Assembly (NCBI RefSeq): GCF_036541425.1
Contig: NZ_JAZHFT010000012.1
Location: forward strand, 1-64,000
DNA: 64,000 nucleotides
Reading direction: 5' to 3'
Source: Consotaella aegiceratis
Lineage (GTDB): Bacteria; Pseudomonadota; Alphaproteobacteria; Rhizobiales; Rhizobiaceae
A model generated the notes under the pieces. It was not told the DNA's origin, searched no databases, and was given only the letters and a program-made list of their open reading frames with translations. The position numbers were made by a program, and so were the translations under genes. Every line of letters starts with the position of its first letter. Position 1 is the stretch's first letter. Of the stretch, positions 24,513 through 32,212 are shown one piece after another.

Positions 24513-25022
24513 ATGTTCGCAGTCATCAAAACCGGCGGCAAGCAGTACCGTGTTGCCCCCGAAGACCAGTTCACCATCGAGCGTATCCCCGGCAACGCCG
24601 GCGACAGCGTCACGTTCGGCGAAGTGCTGATGGTCGATTCTACCGTTGGTGCGCCGCTCGTCGACGGCGCCAGCGTCACCGCCGAGATCGTCGAGCAAAC
24701 GCGCGGCAAGAAGGTCATTTCCTTCAAGAAGCGTCGCCGCCAGAACTCCAAGCGCTCCCGCGGCCATCGCCAGGATCTGACGCTGATCAAGATCAGCGAG
24801 ATCCTCACCGGCGGCAAGAAGGCTGCGCCGGCCCGGTCCAGAAAGAAGGCCGAGGCAGAGGCGGCAGCGGACGAGAATGTGGAGGCCGCAGCACCGGCCA
24901 CCGCCTCGACCGAGAGCGTTGCCGAGGCAGAGGCGACCGAGGCCACAAAGGCTCCGGCCAAGAAGCCCCGCGCCCCGCGCAAGACCAAGTCCGACGACAC
25001 CGACACCGGCGGCGAAGCCTGA
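24513..25022 (+). CDS. rplU: 50S ribosomal protein L21
   Basis: A 169-aa ribosomal protein. Residues 1-103 form the conserved L21 body (MFAVIKTGGKQYRV, KKVISFKKRRRQNSKRSRGHRQ, LTLIKISEI). The remaining 65 residues are an Ala/Glu/Lys-rich tail that is common in alphaproteobacterial L21 and absent from E. coli. GAGGG lies upstream of the ATG. The 247-bp leader after the SH3 gene holds no gene I can support and probably carries the promoter for rplU-rpmA. Confidence 0.97.
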   Translation: MFAVIKTGGKQYRVAPEDQFTIERIPGNAGDSVTFGEVLMVDSTVGAPLVDGASVTAEIVEQTRGKKVISFKKRRRQNSKRSRGHRQDLTLIKISEILTGGKKAAPARSRKKAEAEAAADENVEAAAPATASTESVAEAEATEATKAPAKKPRAPRKTKSDDTDTGGEA

Positions 25023-25051
25023 TCGGCATCGAGATTTCAGGAGACTGAACC

Positions 25052-25321
25052 ATGGCACACAAAAAAGCAGGCGGCTCCTCGCGCAACGGCCGCGATTCCG
25101 AATCCAAACGTCTTGGCGTCAAGAAGTTTGGCGGCGAGCGCGTGATTGCCGGCAACATTATCGTGCGCCAGCGCGGCACGCGCTGGCACCCGGGCGTGAA
25201 TGTCGGCCTCGGCCGCGATCACACGCTCTTTGCGATGGCGGAAGGCACCGTGACCTTCCAGAAGAAGGCCCAAGGACGCACCTACGTGTCCGTAATGCCA
25301 GCAGCAGAAGCCGCAGAATGA
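25052..25321 (+). CDS. rpmA: 50S ribosomal protein L27
   Basis: An 89-aa ribosomal protein with the standard N-terminus MAHKKAGGSSRNGRDSESK, which reaches the peptidyl-transferase centre, then GGERVIAGNIIVRQRGT and NVGLGRDHTLFA. It follows rplU by 29 bases with CAGGAGACTGAACC as its ribosome-binding site, and a strong terminator follows. Confidence 0.98.
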   Translation: MAHKKAGGSSRNGRDSESKRLGVKKFGGERVIAGNIIVRQRGTRWHPGVNVGLGRDHTLFAMAEGTVTFQKKAQGRTYVSVMPAAEAAE

Positions 25322-25387
25322 CGTTTCGGCTTCTGACGCCGGCGTCCCAAGACCCCGGCGTCGAAGCCACCTGAAAATCGGGTTGCC

Positions 25388-25436
25388 TGAAACGGACGAA
25401 GGGGAGATGGGACGCCATCTCCCCTGTTTCGTTTCA
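25388..25436 (+). terminator. Rho-independent terminator after rplU-rpmA
   Basis: A perfect 10-bp stem GGGGAGATGG/CCATCTCCCC (25401-25410, 25415-25424) with loop GACG is followed by TGTTTCGTTTC. The outer TGAAACG/CGTTTCA can extend it. Confidence 0.9.
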
Positions 25437-25449
25437 AGGAACCCGATCC

Positions 25450-26022
25450 GTGACCGAGGACGAAGAGACCTGCGAAGCGAGCGAGTTCTCGCCGCTGCTG
25501 ACGCCCCGCCTGACACTGCGCACGCCGCATGAAGACAACGCCCCGGCCATCGCCGAACTCGCTAACGACCGGCGGGTGGCCGACATGGTGTCGTCGCTGC
25601 CTCACCCTTACGGGATCGAGGATGCCGATCTGTTCATCGACGGCGCGCAGGGACGACCGGTGTTCGTGGTCAATTGCCGCAAAGACGGCCGGCTGATGGG
25701 CGTCGCCAGCCTGCGGTTTGCCGGCCGGACGACGGTCGCCGAACTTGGCTATTGGCTGGGCCATACCTTCTGGAATCAGGGATATGCGACAGAAGCGGCC
25801 CATGCGGTGATCGACTTCGGCTTTCGCGATCTCCATCTGGATTTGATCGAGGTCTCCTGTCGCGCCGTCAACAACGCCTCGCGCCGGGTGATCCAGAAAT
25901 GCGGCTTTCAGTATTCCGGCACGGGAATGAGCCTTTCGCTGGCAGCGGGAAGCGTCGCGGTGGAACGCTACCGGATGGACAAAGGGTGCTGGACCTCGCT
26001 CAAGGAATGGGGACGAACGTGA
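25450..26022 (+). CDS. GNAT family N-acetyltransferase (RimJ/RimL-like)
   Basis: A 190-aa acetyltransferase. It carries LLTPRLTLRTPHEDNAPAIAELANDRRVADMV, the GVASLR strand, ELGYWLGHTFWNQGYATEAAHAVIDFGF with the acetyl-CoA pyrophosphate-binding loop (W.QGYATEA), and VSCRAVNNASRRVIQKCGF. This is the layout of the RimJ/RimL-like group that acetylates protein N-termini or amine metabolites; the substrate is unknown. The start is GTG with AAGGA ten bases upstream. It lies between rpmA and obgE as in many Rhizobiales and overlaps the next gene. Confidence 0.9.
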   Translation: MTEDEETCEASEFSPLLTPRLTLRTPHEDNAPAIAELANDRRVADMVSSLPHPYGIEDADLFIDGAQGRPVFVVNCRKDGRLMGVASLRFAGRTTVAELGYWLGHTFWNQGYATEAAHAVIDFGFRDLHLDLIEVSCRAVNNASRRVIQKCGFQYSGTGMSLSLAAGSVAVERYRMDKGCWTSLKEWGRT

Positions 26023-26627
26023 CCGGACGCCGCGCGGTAAAAGCACGCCTCGGTCGGACGATCGCCGCGTCGGTCGGGTTGCTCGGCATCGCGATCATCG
26101 CAGCCGCGCCGCCGCCCGCATCGGCGGCCGATCCCGGCTTCACGCTCGAAGGCTTCTTCGAGGGTCAGTCGTTCAGCCGGGGACAAATCCGGACGCTCGG
26201 CCTGTTCGAGGAGACGTTCACCGCGCGTTTCGACGGACGGGCGTCCGATGGGTGGCTCGACCTGACCGAACGCTTCACCTTCGAGGATGGCGACAGGGTT
26301 CAGCGGTGGCGCCTTCATCGTGTGGCGTCGGATCGCTATCGCGGCACCGTGCGCACCGAGACCAGCGACGGCAGCCTTTCCGCTGCAAGCCCCGTGGTCG
26401 GCCGCCTGACACCGGCGGGCGCTGTCCTGACCTATGACGGCTTTGCCCCCGGCGGCGACACGCATCTGCATTTCCGCCACGAGATGGAGGCCGAGCCGGA
26501 CGGGACGGTCCAAAACCACGTCACCATATCGAAGCTCGGCATTCCGCTGGCCTTTGCCGACGTCGTTTTCGCCAAGGATCCGGCCCGTTTGCCTCCGCCA
26601 GCAAGGCCTTCGGCTGGCAAAGGCTGA
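26019..26627 (+). CDS. DUF3833-like exported protein
   Basis: About 202 aa. An Arg-rich start and hydrophobic stretch (about 12-36, ending SASAADP) form a signal peptide or lipoprotein-like anchor. The body has FTLEGFFEGQSFSRGQI, EETFTARFDGRASDGWLDLTERFTFEDGD and a C-terminal GIPLAFADVVFAKDP, in keeping with DUF3833, a beta-rich family of unknown function. Two starts are possible: GTG at 26019, which overlaps the preceding stop (GTGA), or ATG at 26007. Confidence 0.7.
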   Translation: MTGRRAVKARLGRTIAASVGLLGIAIIAAAPPPASAADPGFTLEGFFEGQSFSRGQIRTLGLFEETFTARFDGRASDGWLDLTERFTFEDGDRVQRWRLHRVASDRYRGTVRTETSDGSLSAASPVVGRLTPAGAVLTYDGFAPGGDTHLHFRHEMEAEPDGTVQNHVTISKLGIPLAFADVVFAKDPARLPPPARPSAGKG

Positions 26628-26697
26628 CTCGAATCGATTTTTCGCGGCTTGGCCGCTATGACTGACGCCGAGAGCGCAGGCTCCGGAAGGGCACATC

Positions 26698-27780
26698 ATG
26701 AAATTCCTCGACCAGGCCAAGGTCTATATTCGATCGGGCGACGGCGGCGCCGGCTCGGTCTCGTTCCGTCGCGAGAAATATATCGAGTTCGGTGGACCGG
26801 ACGGCGGTGACGGTGGCCGCGGCGGCGATGTCTACGTCGAGGCGGTGGCAGGCCTCAACACCCTGATCGACTATCGCTACCAGCAGCATTTCAAGGCCAA
26901 GACCGGCGGCCACGGCATGGGCCGCAACCGCACCGGGGCGAACGGCTCGGATATCACGCTCAAGGTGCCGGCCGGCACCCAGGTCTTCGCCGAGGACAAT
27001 GAGACGCTGATCTGCGACCTGACCGAAGTGGGCGAGCGCCATCGGATCGCCGCCGGCGGCAATGGCGGCTTCGGCAACGCCCATTTCAAGACCTCCGTCA
27101 ATCAGGCGCCGCGCCGCGCCAATCCGGGCCTGGAAGGCGCGGAATTGACGATCTGGCTGCGCCTGAAGCTGATTGCCGACGCGGGCCTCGTCGGCCTGCC
27201 CAACGCCGGCAAGTCGACCTTCCTCGCCTCGGTCACGGCGGCGCGACCGAAGATCGCCGACTATCCCTTCACCACGCTTCATCCCAATCTCGGCGTCGCC
27301 TCGGTCGACGGGGCCGAGTTCGTCATCGCCGACATTCCCGGCCTGATCGAAGGTGCGCACGAGGGCGTAGGCATCGGTGACCGCTTTTTGGGCCACGTCG
27401 AACGCACGCGGGTGCTCCTGCATCTCGTGTCGGGCACCGAAGAGGACGTGGCCGCGACCTATCGCACGGTTCGCAGCGAGCTTCAGGCCTATGGCAACGG
27501 ACTGGCGGAAAAGCCCGAGATCGTGGCGCTGTCCAAGGTCGACGCGCTCGATCCCGAGACGCGCGACGCCAAGCTCGATGAACTGGCCGAGGCCTGCGGG
27601 ACCCGGCCTCTGGCGCTGTCGGCCGTCAGCCGCGAGGGCATGACCGAGGCGCTGAGAGCGCTCCGGGCCGAGATTGTCGGTCTTGCCGCGTCGGAGGAGC
27701 AGGCCGAGGCGGATCCCCGCTGGCAAAAGCCGCCGATGCTGGAACCGGCGGGTGCCGTGCGCGAGGACGACGAGGCATGA
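26698..27780 (+). CDS. obgE: GTPase Obg (ribosome assembly and stress GTPase)
   Basis: A 360-aa GTPase. The glycine-rich Obg fold (1-158) is recognisable by GDGGAGSVSFRREKYIEFGGPDGGDGGRGGDV and AGGNGGFGNAHFK. The G domain has GLPNAGKSTFLASV (P-loop), the switch region with YPFTTLHPNLGV, DIPGLIEGAHEG (G3) and ALSKVDAL (NKxD-type element). It assists 50S assembly and responds to the GTP/ppGpp level. Its stop overlaps the proB start (ATGA). Confidence 0.97.
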   Translation: MKFLDQAKVYIRSGDGGAGSVSFRREKYIEFGGPDGGDGGRGGDVYVEAVAGLNTLIDYRYQQHFKAKTGGHGMGRNRTGANGSDITLKVPAGTQVFAEDNETLICDLTEVGERHRIAAGGNGGFGNAHFKTSVNQAPRRANPGLEGAELTIWLRLKLIADAGLVGLPNAGKSTFLASVTAARPKIADYPFTTLHPNLGVASVDGAEFVIADIPGLIEGAHEGVGIGDRFLGHVERTRVLLHLVSGTEEDVAATYRTVRSELQAYGNGLAEKPEIVALSKVDALDPETRDAKLDELAEACGTRPLALSAVSREGMTEALRALRAEIVGLAASEEQAEADPRWQKPPMLEPAGAVREDDEA

Positions 27781-28919
27781 GCGACGCTCTCGCCGGCTGC
27801 CGCCGCATCGTCGTCAAGATCGGCTCGGCGCTCCTCGTCGACCAGGCAAAGGGCCTGAAGCAGGCATGGCTCGCCTCGCTGGTCGAGGACATCGCCGGCT
27901 TGACCCGAAGCGGCAAGGAGGTGCTGGTCGTCTCGTCCGGCTCCATCGCGCTCGGTCGCAAGATCTTGAAGCTCGGCAAGGGCGCTCTGCGGCTGGAGGA
28001 AGGCCAAGCCGCGGCGGCGGTCGGCCAGATCGCGCTGGCCCGCGCCTATTCGGAATCGCTCAGCAGTTTCGGACTGACCGCGGGCCAGGTGCTGCTGACG
28101 CTCAGCGATACCGAGGAGCGCCGCCGCTATCTCAATGCCCGCGCCACCATCGGAACGCTGCTGGCGCTGGGCGCGGTGCCGGTGATCAACGAGAACGACA
28201 CGGTGGCGACCAACGAGATCCGCTACGGCGACAACGATCGTCTGGCGGCGCGCGTCGCGACCATGATGGAGGCCGATCTGCTGATCCTGCTCTCCGATGT
28301 CGATGGCCTCTACACCGCGCCTCCCGCCGACGACCCGAACGCCCGGCACATCCCGGTGGTCGAACGGATCACGCCGGAGATCGAGGCGATGGCCGGCGAG
28401 GCCGCCTCGGCGCTGTCGCGCGGCGGCATGAAGACCAAGGTGGAGGCCGGCAAGATCGCCACCTCCGCCGGCGCGGCGATGATCATCACCGCCGGGGCGC
28501 GGATGAACCCGCTGGCCGCCATCGCGGCCGGCGAGCGACATACTTTGTTCTGCCCGTCGGACAACCCGGTCACAGCGCGCAAGCGCTGGATCGCCGGCCA
28601 CCTGCACCCGCATGGACGGCTGGTCATCGACGCCGGTGCCGTCAAGGCGCTCCTGTCGGGCAAAAGCCTGCTGCCGGCCGGCGTCAAGGCGGTCCAGGGA
28701 ACGTTCGAACGTGGCGACACGATCATCGTGGAGGCGGAGGACGGCGTCGAGGTCGCCCGGGGTCTGGTCGCCTACGACAGCGACGAAGCGCGCCGCATCG
28801 CGGGCCTGCGCACCGCGGCGATCCAGGCGGAACTCGGGCACCCACCCCGCGCGGCGATGATTCACCGCGACGACCTGGTGCTGGAGCGCCAGTTCCGGGA
28901 GATGACGGAAATCGCTTGA
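27777..28919 (+). CDS. proB: Glutamate 5-kinase
   Basis: A 380-aa first enzyme of proline synthesis, forming glutamyl-5-phosphate. The amino-acid kinase domain (1-260) shows RRIVVKIGSALLVD, VVSSGSIALGRKIL, PVINENDTVATNEIRYGDND and GGMKTKVEAGKIA. A C-terminal PUA domain (about 280-365) begins near GRLVIDAGAVKALL. Its start overlaps the obgE stop, and proA follows after 46 bases. The enzyme is normally feedback-inhibited by proline. Confidence 0.97.
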   Translation: MSDALAGCRRIVVKIGSALLVDQAKGLKQAWLASLVEDIAGLTRSGKEVLVVSSGSIALGRKILKLGKGALRLEEGQAAAAVGQIALARAYSESLSSFGLTAGQVLLTLSDTEERRRYLNARATIGTLLALGAVPVINENDTVATNEIRYGDNDRLAARVATMMEADLLILLSDVDGLYTAPPADDPNARHIPVVERITPEIEAMAGEAASALSRGGMKTKVEAGKIATSAGAAMIITAGARMNPLAAIAAGERHTLFCPSDNPVTARKRWIAGHLHPHGRLVIDAGAVKALLSGKSLLPAGVKAVQGTFERGDTIIVEAEDGVEVARGLVAYDSDEARRIAGLRTAAIQAELGHPPRAAMIHRDDLVLERQFREMTEIA

Positions 28920-28965
28920 GAGATTAAGACCAGGCTGGCGCTCGGTTCGCTGGCGCGGGAGAGAC

Positions 28966-30255
28966 ATGATGGACGACGGCACGATATCCGGCGCGCAGAG
29001 CGTCGAAGAGCTGATGTTGGCGATGGGTCGGCGCGCGCGCACTGCCGCCCGCACCCTGGCCTTGGCGACGGCCGAGCAGAAGAATCGGGCGCTGGAAGCG
29101 ATGGCCCATGCGATCGAGGCGCGTTCGGCAGACATTCTGGCCGCCAACGCGTCCGACCTGGAGCGCGGCCAAGCGGCCGGGCTGACCGGCTCCTTCATCG
29201 ACCGGCTGCGCCTCGACGAGGCGCGCGTTTCGGCCATCGCCGAAGGCTTGCGAGCGGTCGCCGCCCTGCCCGACCCGGTGGGTTCGGTCATCGCCTCGTG
29301 GACACGCCCCAACGGCCTGGCCATCGAGCGCGTGCGCACGCCGCTCGGCGTCATCGGCGTCATCTACGAAAGCCGGCCGAACGTCACGGCCGATGCCGGC
29401 GCTCTGTGCATCAAGGCCGGCAACGCGGTGATCTTGCGCGGAGGCTCGGATTCGGCGCGCTCGTCCGCCGCCATCCATGCCGCGCTGGAAGCGGGTTTGG
29501 CCGAGGCAGGGCTTCCCAAAGAGGCCATCCAGCTCGTACCGACATCGGACCGCGCCGCCGTCGGCGAAATGCTCAAGGGCCTGCAAGGCTCGATCGACGT
29601 GATCGTGCCGCGCGGCGGGCGCTCGCTGGTCGCGCGCGTACAGGACGAAGCGCGCGTGCCCGTCTTCTCGCATCTCGAAGGCATCTGCCACCTCTATGTC
29701 GATGGCGCCGCCGATCTCGACATGGCCAAAACGATCGCCGTCAATTCCAAGATGCGTCGCACCGGCGTCTGCGGCGCCGCCGAGACGCTGCTGATCGACC
29801 GCAAGGCGCTCGCGACCCATCTCGTCCCGATTCTCGACGCGCTGGCCGAGAAGGGCTGCGAAATCCGGGGCGACGAAACGGTATGCGGCCTCTATCCGGC
29901 AGCGAAACCGGCCACCGAGGAGGATTGGCGCACGGAGTATCTCGACGCGATCATCTCGGTCGCCGTCGTCGACGGGGTGGATGCGGCGATCGCCCATATC
30001 GGGCGATATTCCTCGCACCACACCGAGGCGATCGTCACCGACGACGCGGCCGCTGCCGAGGCGTTCCTTGCCGGAATCGATTCGGCGATCCTGCTGCACA
30101 ACGCCTCCACCCAGTTCGCCGATGGCGGCGAGTTCGGCATGGGCGCCGAGATCGGCATCGCGACCGGCAAGATGCACGCGCGCGGGCCGGTCGGCGTCGA
30201 GCAGCTGACGAGCTTCAACTACCGGGTCCGTGGCAGCGGCCAGACCCGCCCATGA
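28966..30255 (+). CDS. proA: Gamma-glutamyl phosphate reductase
   Basis: A 429-aa NADPH-dependent reductase that makes glutamate-5-semialdehyde, the step after ProB. It has the aldehyde-dehydrogenase-like fold with VRTPLGVIGVIYESRPNVT, KAGNAVILRGGSDSARSSAAIH, VIVPRGGRSL, and the catalytic-Cys region RRTGVCGAAETLLID; the C-terminus carries GGEFGMGAEIGIATGKMHARGPVG. CGGGAGAG precedes the ATG. Confidence 0.97.
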   Translation: MMDDGTISGAQSVEELMLAMGRRARTAARTLALATAEQKNRALEAMAHAIEARSADILAANASDLERGQAAGLTGSFIDRLRLDEARVSAIAEGLRAVAALPDPVGSVIASWTRPNGLAIERVRTPLGVIGVIYESRPNVTADAGALCIKAGNAVILRGGSDSARSSAAIHAALEAGLAEAGLPKEAIQLVPTSDRAAVGEMLKGLQGSIDVIVPRGGRSLVARVQDEARVPVFSHLEGICHLYVDGAADLDMAKTIAVNSKMRRTGVCGAAETLLIDRKALATHLVPILDALAEKGCEIRGDETVCGLYPAAKPATEEDWRTEYLDAIISVAVVDGVDAAIAHIGRYSSHHTEAIVTDDAAAAEAFLAGIDSAILLHNASTQFADGGEFGMGAEIGIATGKMHARGPVGVEQLTSFNYRVRGSGQTRP

Positions 30256-30307
30256 CGTCTTGCACCAAGACCGGCAAGCGACAGCGCTGCCAAGAGGCGG
30301 AAGCGTC

Positions 30308-30937
30308 ATGACGCCTGACGGCTTGCCGGCCGACCTTTTGCGCATGCCGCACACCGAGCCGGGCCTGCGCGTCGGCCTGTTCGGCGGTTCGTTCAATCCT
30401 CCACATGCCGGCCATCTGCTGGTTGCCGAGACGGCGATGCACCGGCTGCGTCTCGACCGCGTCTGGTGGATGGTCACGCCCGGCAATCCCTTGAAGGACC
30501 ATGGCAATCTGCGGCCGATTGCCGAACGTGTCGCGGCCTCGAAGCGTCTGGTCCGGCACCCGAGGATCGACGTCACGGCGTTCGAGTCGGCGCACCGGAT
30601 CTGCTACACCGCCGAAACGTTGGCGCTGATCGCCCAAAAGAAACCGGACGTCGAATTCGTCTGGATCATGGGAGCAGACAGCCTGGCCTCGTTTCATCTC
30701 TGGCAGAAGTGGCGATGGATCGCCCGGACCTTCCCCATCGCCGTGGTCGATCGGCCGGGCTCCACGCTGGCGTTCCTGTCCTCGCGCATGGCGAAAACCT
30801 TCGCCCGGGAGCGCGTTTCAGAGGAGCGCGCGGCCTGCGTGCCGGGCCGCAAGCCTCCGGCATGGGTCTTCCTGCATGGTCCAAGATCGGCGCTGTCCTC
30901 GACGGCGCTGCGCGCCAAGACTTCGCAGATGTCTTGA
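30308..30937 (+). CDS. nadD: Nicotinate-nucleotide adenylyltransferase
   Basis: A 209-aa enzyme of NAD synthesis that adenylates nicotinate mononucleotide. The nucleotidyl-transferase motif is GLFGGSFNPPHAGHLLVAE, with WWMVTPGNPLK, FVWIMGADSLASFHLW and the C-terminal SSTALR. The ATG follows AGAGGCGGAAGCGTC. It lies in the conserved proA-nadD-rsfS-rlmH run. Confidence 0.95.
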   Translation: MTPDGLPADLLRMPHTEPGLRVGLFGGSFNPPHAGHLLVAETAMHRLRLDRVWWMVTPGNPLKDHGNLRPIAERVAASKRLVRHPRIDVTAFESAHRICYTAETLALIAQKKPDVEFVWIMGADSLASFHLWQKWRWIARTFPIAVVDRPGSTLAFLSSRMAKTFARERVSEERAACVPGRKPPAWVFLHGPRSALSSTALRAKTSQMS

Positions 30938-30980
30938 AACTGCCATGCATCACTGCCACACTTATTAAGGAAGGCACGAC

Positions 30981-31433
30981 ATGCTGCCTTCCATGAACAA
31001 GGAAAGGGAAACACCACTGCGACCTATGGCTGAAGCGGAGGTCATGTCTGCGGACAGGCCTTCAGAGGCGCCCGTCGACGACGAATCGTTGGCCCAGCGC
31101 GCCCTGGACATCGTCCTAGCCAGTCTCGAAGACTCAAAGGGCGAGGATATCGTCTCCATCGACATGAAGGGAAAATCGGCGCTGGCCGATTTCATGGTGG
31201 TCGTCTCCGGCCGCTCGCACCGTCATGTCGTCGCCGTCGCCGATCGGCTGCTGCGTGATCTGAAGGACAACGGGCTTGGCACCTCGAAAGTCGAGGGCAT
31301 GCAGAACGCCGACTGGGTCCTGATCGACACCGGCGACATCATCGTGCATGTCTTCCGGCCCGAAGTGCGGACCTTCTACAACATCGAAAAGATGTGGTCC
31401 GTCGGCGACATGGGGGATGCGACGGTTCACTGA
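30981..31433 (+). CDS. rsfS: Ribosome silencing factor RsfS
   Basis: A 150-aa protein that binds L14 and blocks subunit joining in starved cells. After a 35-residue polar N-terminus come LAQRALDIVLASLEDSKGEDIVSIDMKGKSALADFMVVVSGRS-type core elements, SKVEGMQNADWVLIDTGDIIVHVF and RTFYNIEKMW. AAGGAAGG lies seven bases before the first ATG; ATGs at 30993 and 31026 are alternatives. Confidence 0.95.
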   Translation: MLPSMNKERETPLRPMAEAEVMSADRPSEAPVDDESLAQRALDIVLASLEDSKGEDIVSIDMKGKSALADFMVVVSGRSHRHVVAVADRLLRDLKDNGLGTSKVEGMQNADWVLIDTGDIIVHVFRPEVRTFYNIEKMWSVGDMGDATVH

Positions 31434-31484
31434 CCGCTCCTCTCGCGGCAACAACCTGCTGCCCCTCCTCGGCAAAGGCGACCG

Positions 31485-31967
31485 ATGAAGGTGATGATCG
31501 CGGCTGTCGGCCGCATGAAATCCGGTCCCGAGCGGGAGTTGGCGGAGCGGTATCTGACGCGTCTCAAAAAGGTCGGCGCACCGCTGGCGCTCGACTATTC
31601 GGGCTTGACCGAACTGGCGGAGAGCAAGGCGTCCTCGTCGGCCGAACGCAAGCGCGACGAGGCGGCTCGCCTCCTCGCCGCCCTACCCGACAAAGGCTGC
31701 CTCGTCGCCCTCGACGAAACCGGCAGGACACCCTCCTCCGAAGAGTTCGCCTCGCAGCTCGCCGAGCGGCGCGACGGCGGCACGCGTGATCTGGCGCTGG
31801 TCATCGGCGGGCCGGACGGCCTCGACGACGAAATCCGCCGCAAGGCCGACTGGGTCGTGTCGTTCGGGCGCATGACGCTGCCGCACCAGATCCTGCGGAT
31901 CGTTCTGGCCGAGCAGCTCTACCGAGCCGCCACCATTCTCGCCGGCCATCCTTACCATCGCGCTTGA
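31485..31967 (+). CDS. rlmH: 23S rRNA (pseudouridine(1915)-N3)-methyltransferase
   Basis: A 160-aa SPOUT methyltransferase that methylates pseudouridine 1915 of 23S rRNA. It begins MKVMIAAVGRMKSGPERELAERYLTR and has CLVALDETGRTPSSEEFA, the SAM knot LVIGGPDGLD and FGRMTLPHQILRIVLAEQLYRA, ending in GHPYHRA. Confidence 0.97.
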   Translation: MKVMIAAVGRMKSGPERELAERYLTRLKKVGAPLALDYSGLTELAESKASSSAERKRDEAARLLAALPDKGCLVALDETGRTPSSEEFASQLAERRDGGTRDLALVIGGPDGLDDEIRRKADWVVSFGRMTLPHQILRIVLAEQLYRAATILAGHPYHRA

Positions 31968-31994
31968 AGTCGCTCTCGAACCGCGTGAAGTTTT

Positions 31995-32165
31995 ATGGTT
32001 AACGCTCTGCAAACGCAGGCGGACTCACCTTAAGGCCGGATTCTTTTCCTGCCGCCTGCCCATCGCTCCCGCTGGCACCGCAACGTTGCGCGAAAACGAC
32101 AGAAGCCGGCAAAACCTCGGCATCGTCACATCGGTCACCGAGTGTGACCGGATGGTTGATGATTC
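31995..32165 (+). promoter_or_regulatory. Cell-cycle type promoter region of envC-ctpA: CtrA half-site and three GANTC sites
   Basis: The 245-bp gap before envC contains ATGGTTAA (31995-32002), the reverse complement of the CtrA half-site TTAACCAT, and three GANTC CcrM methylation sites (32022-32026, 32039-32043, 32161-32165). It also has a perfect inverted repeat CGGTCAC-cgagt-GTGACCG (32132-32150). Together they suggest cell-cycle control of the division-linked operon; this is inferred from motifs. Confidence 0.45.
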
Positions 32166-32212
32166 TTTAAGGGACCGCCCCTATCGTGGCCCATGCCAGA
32201 GCGGGAGCATCA

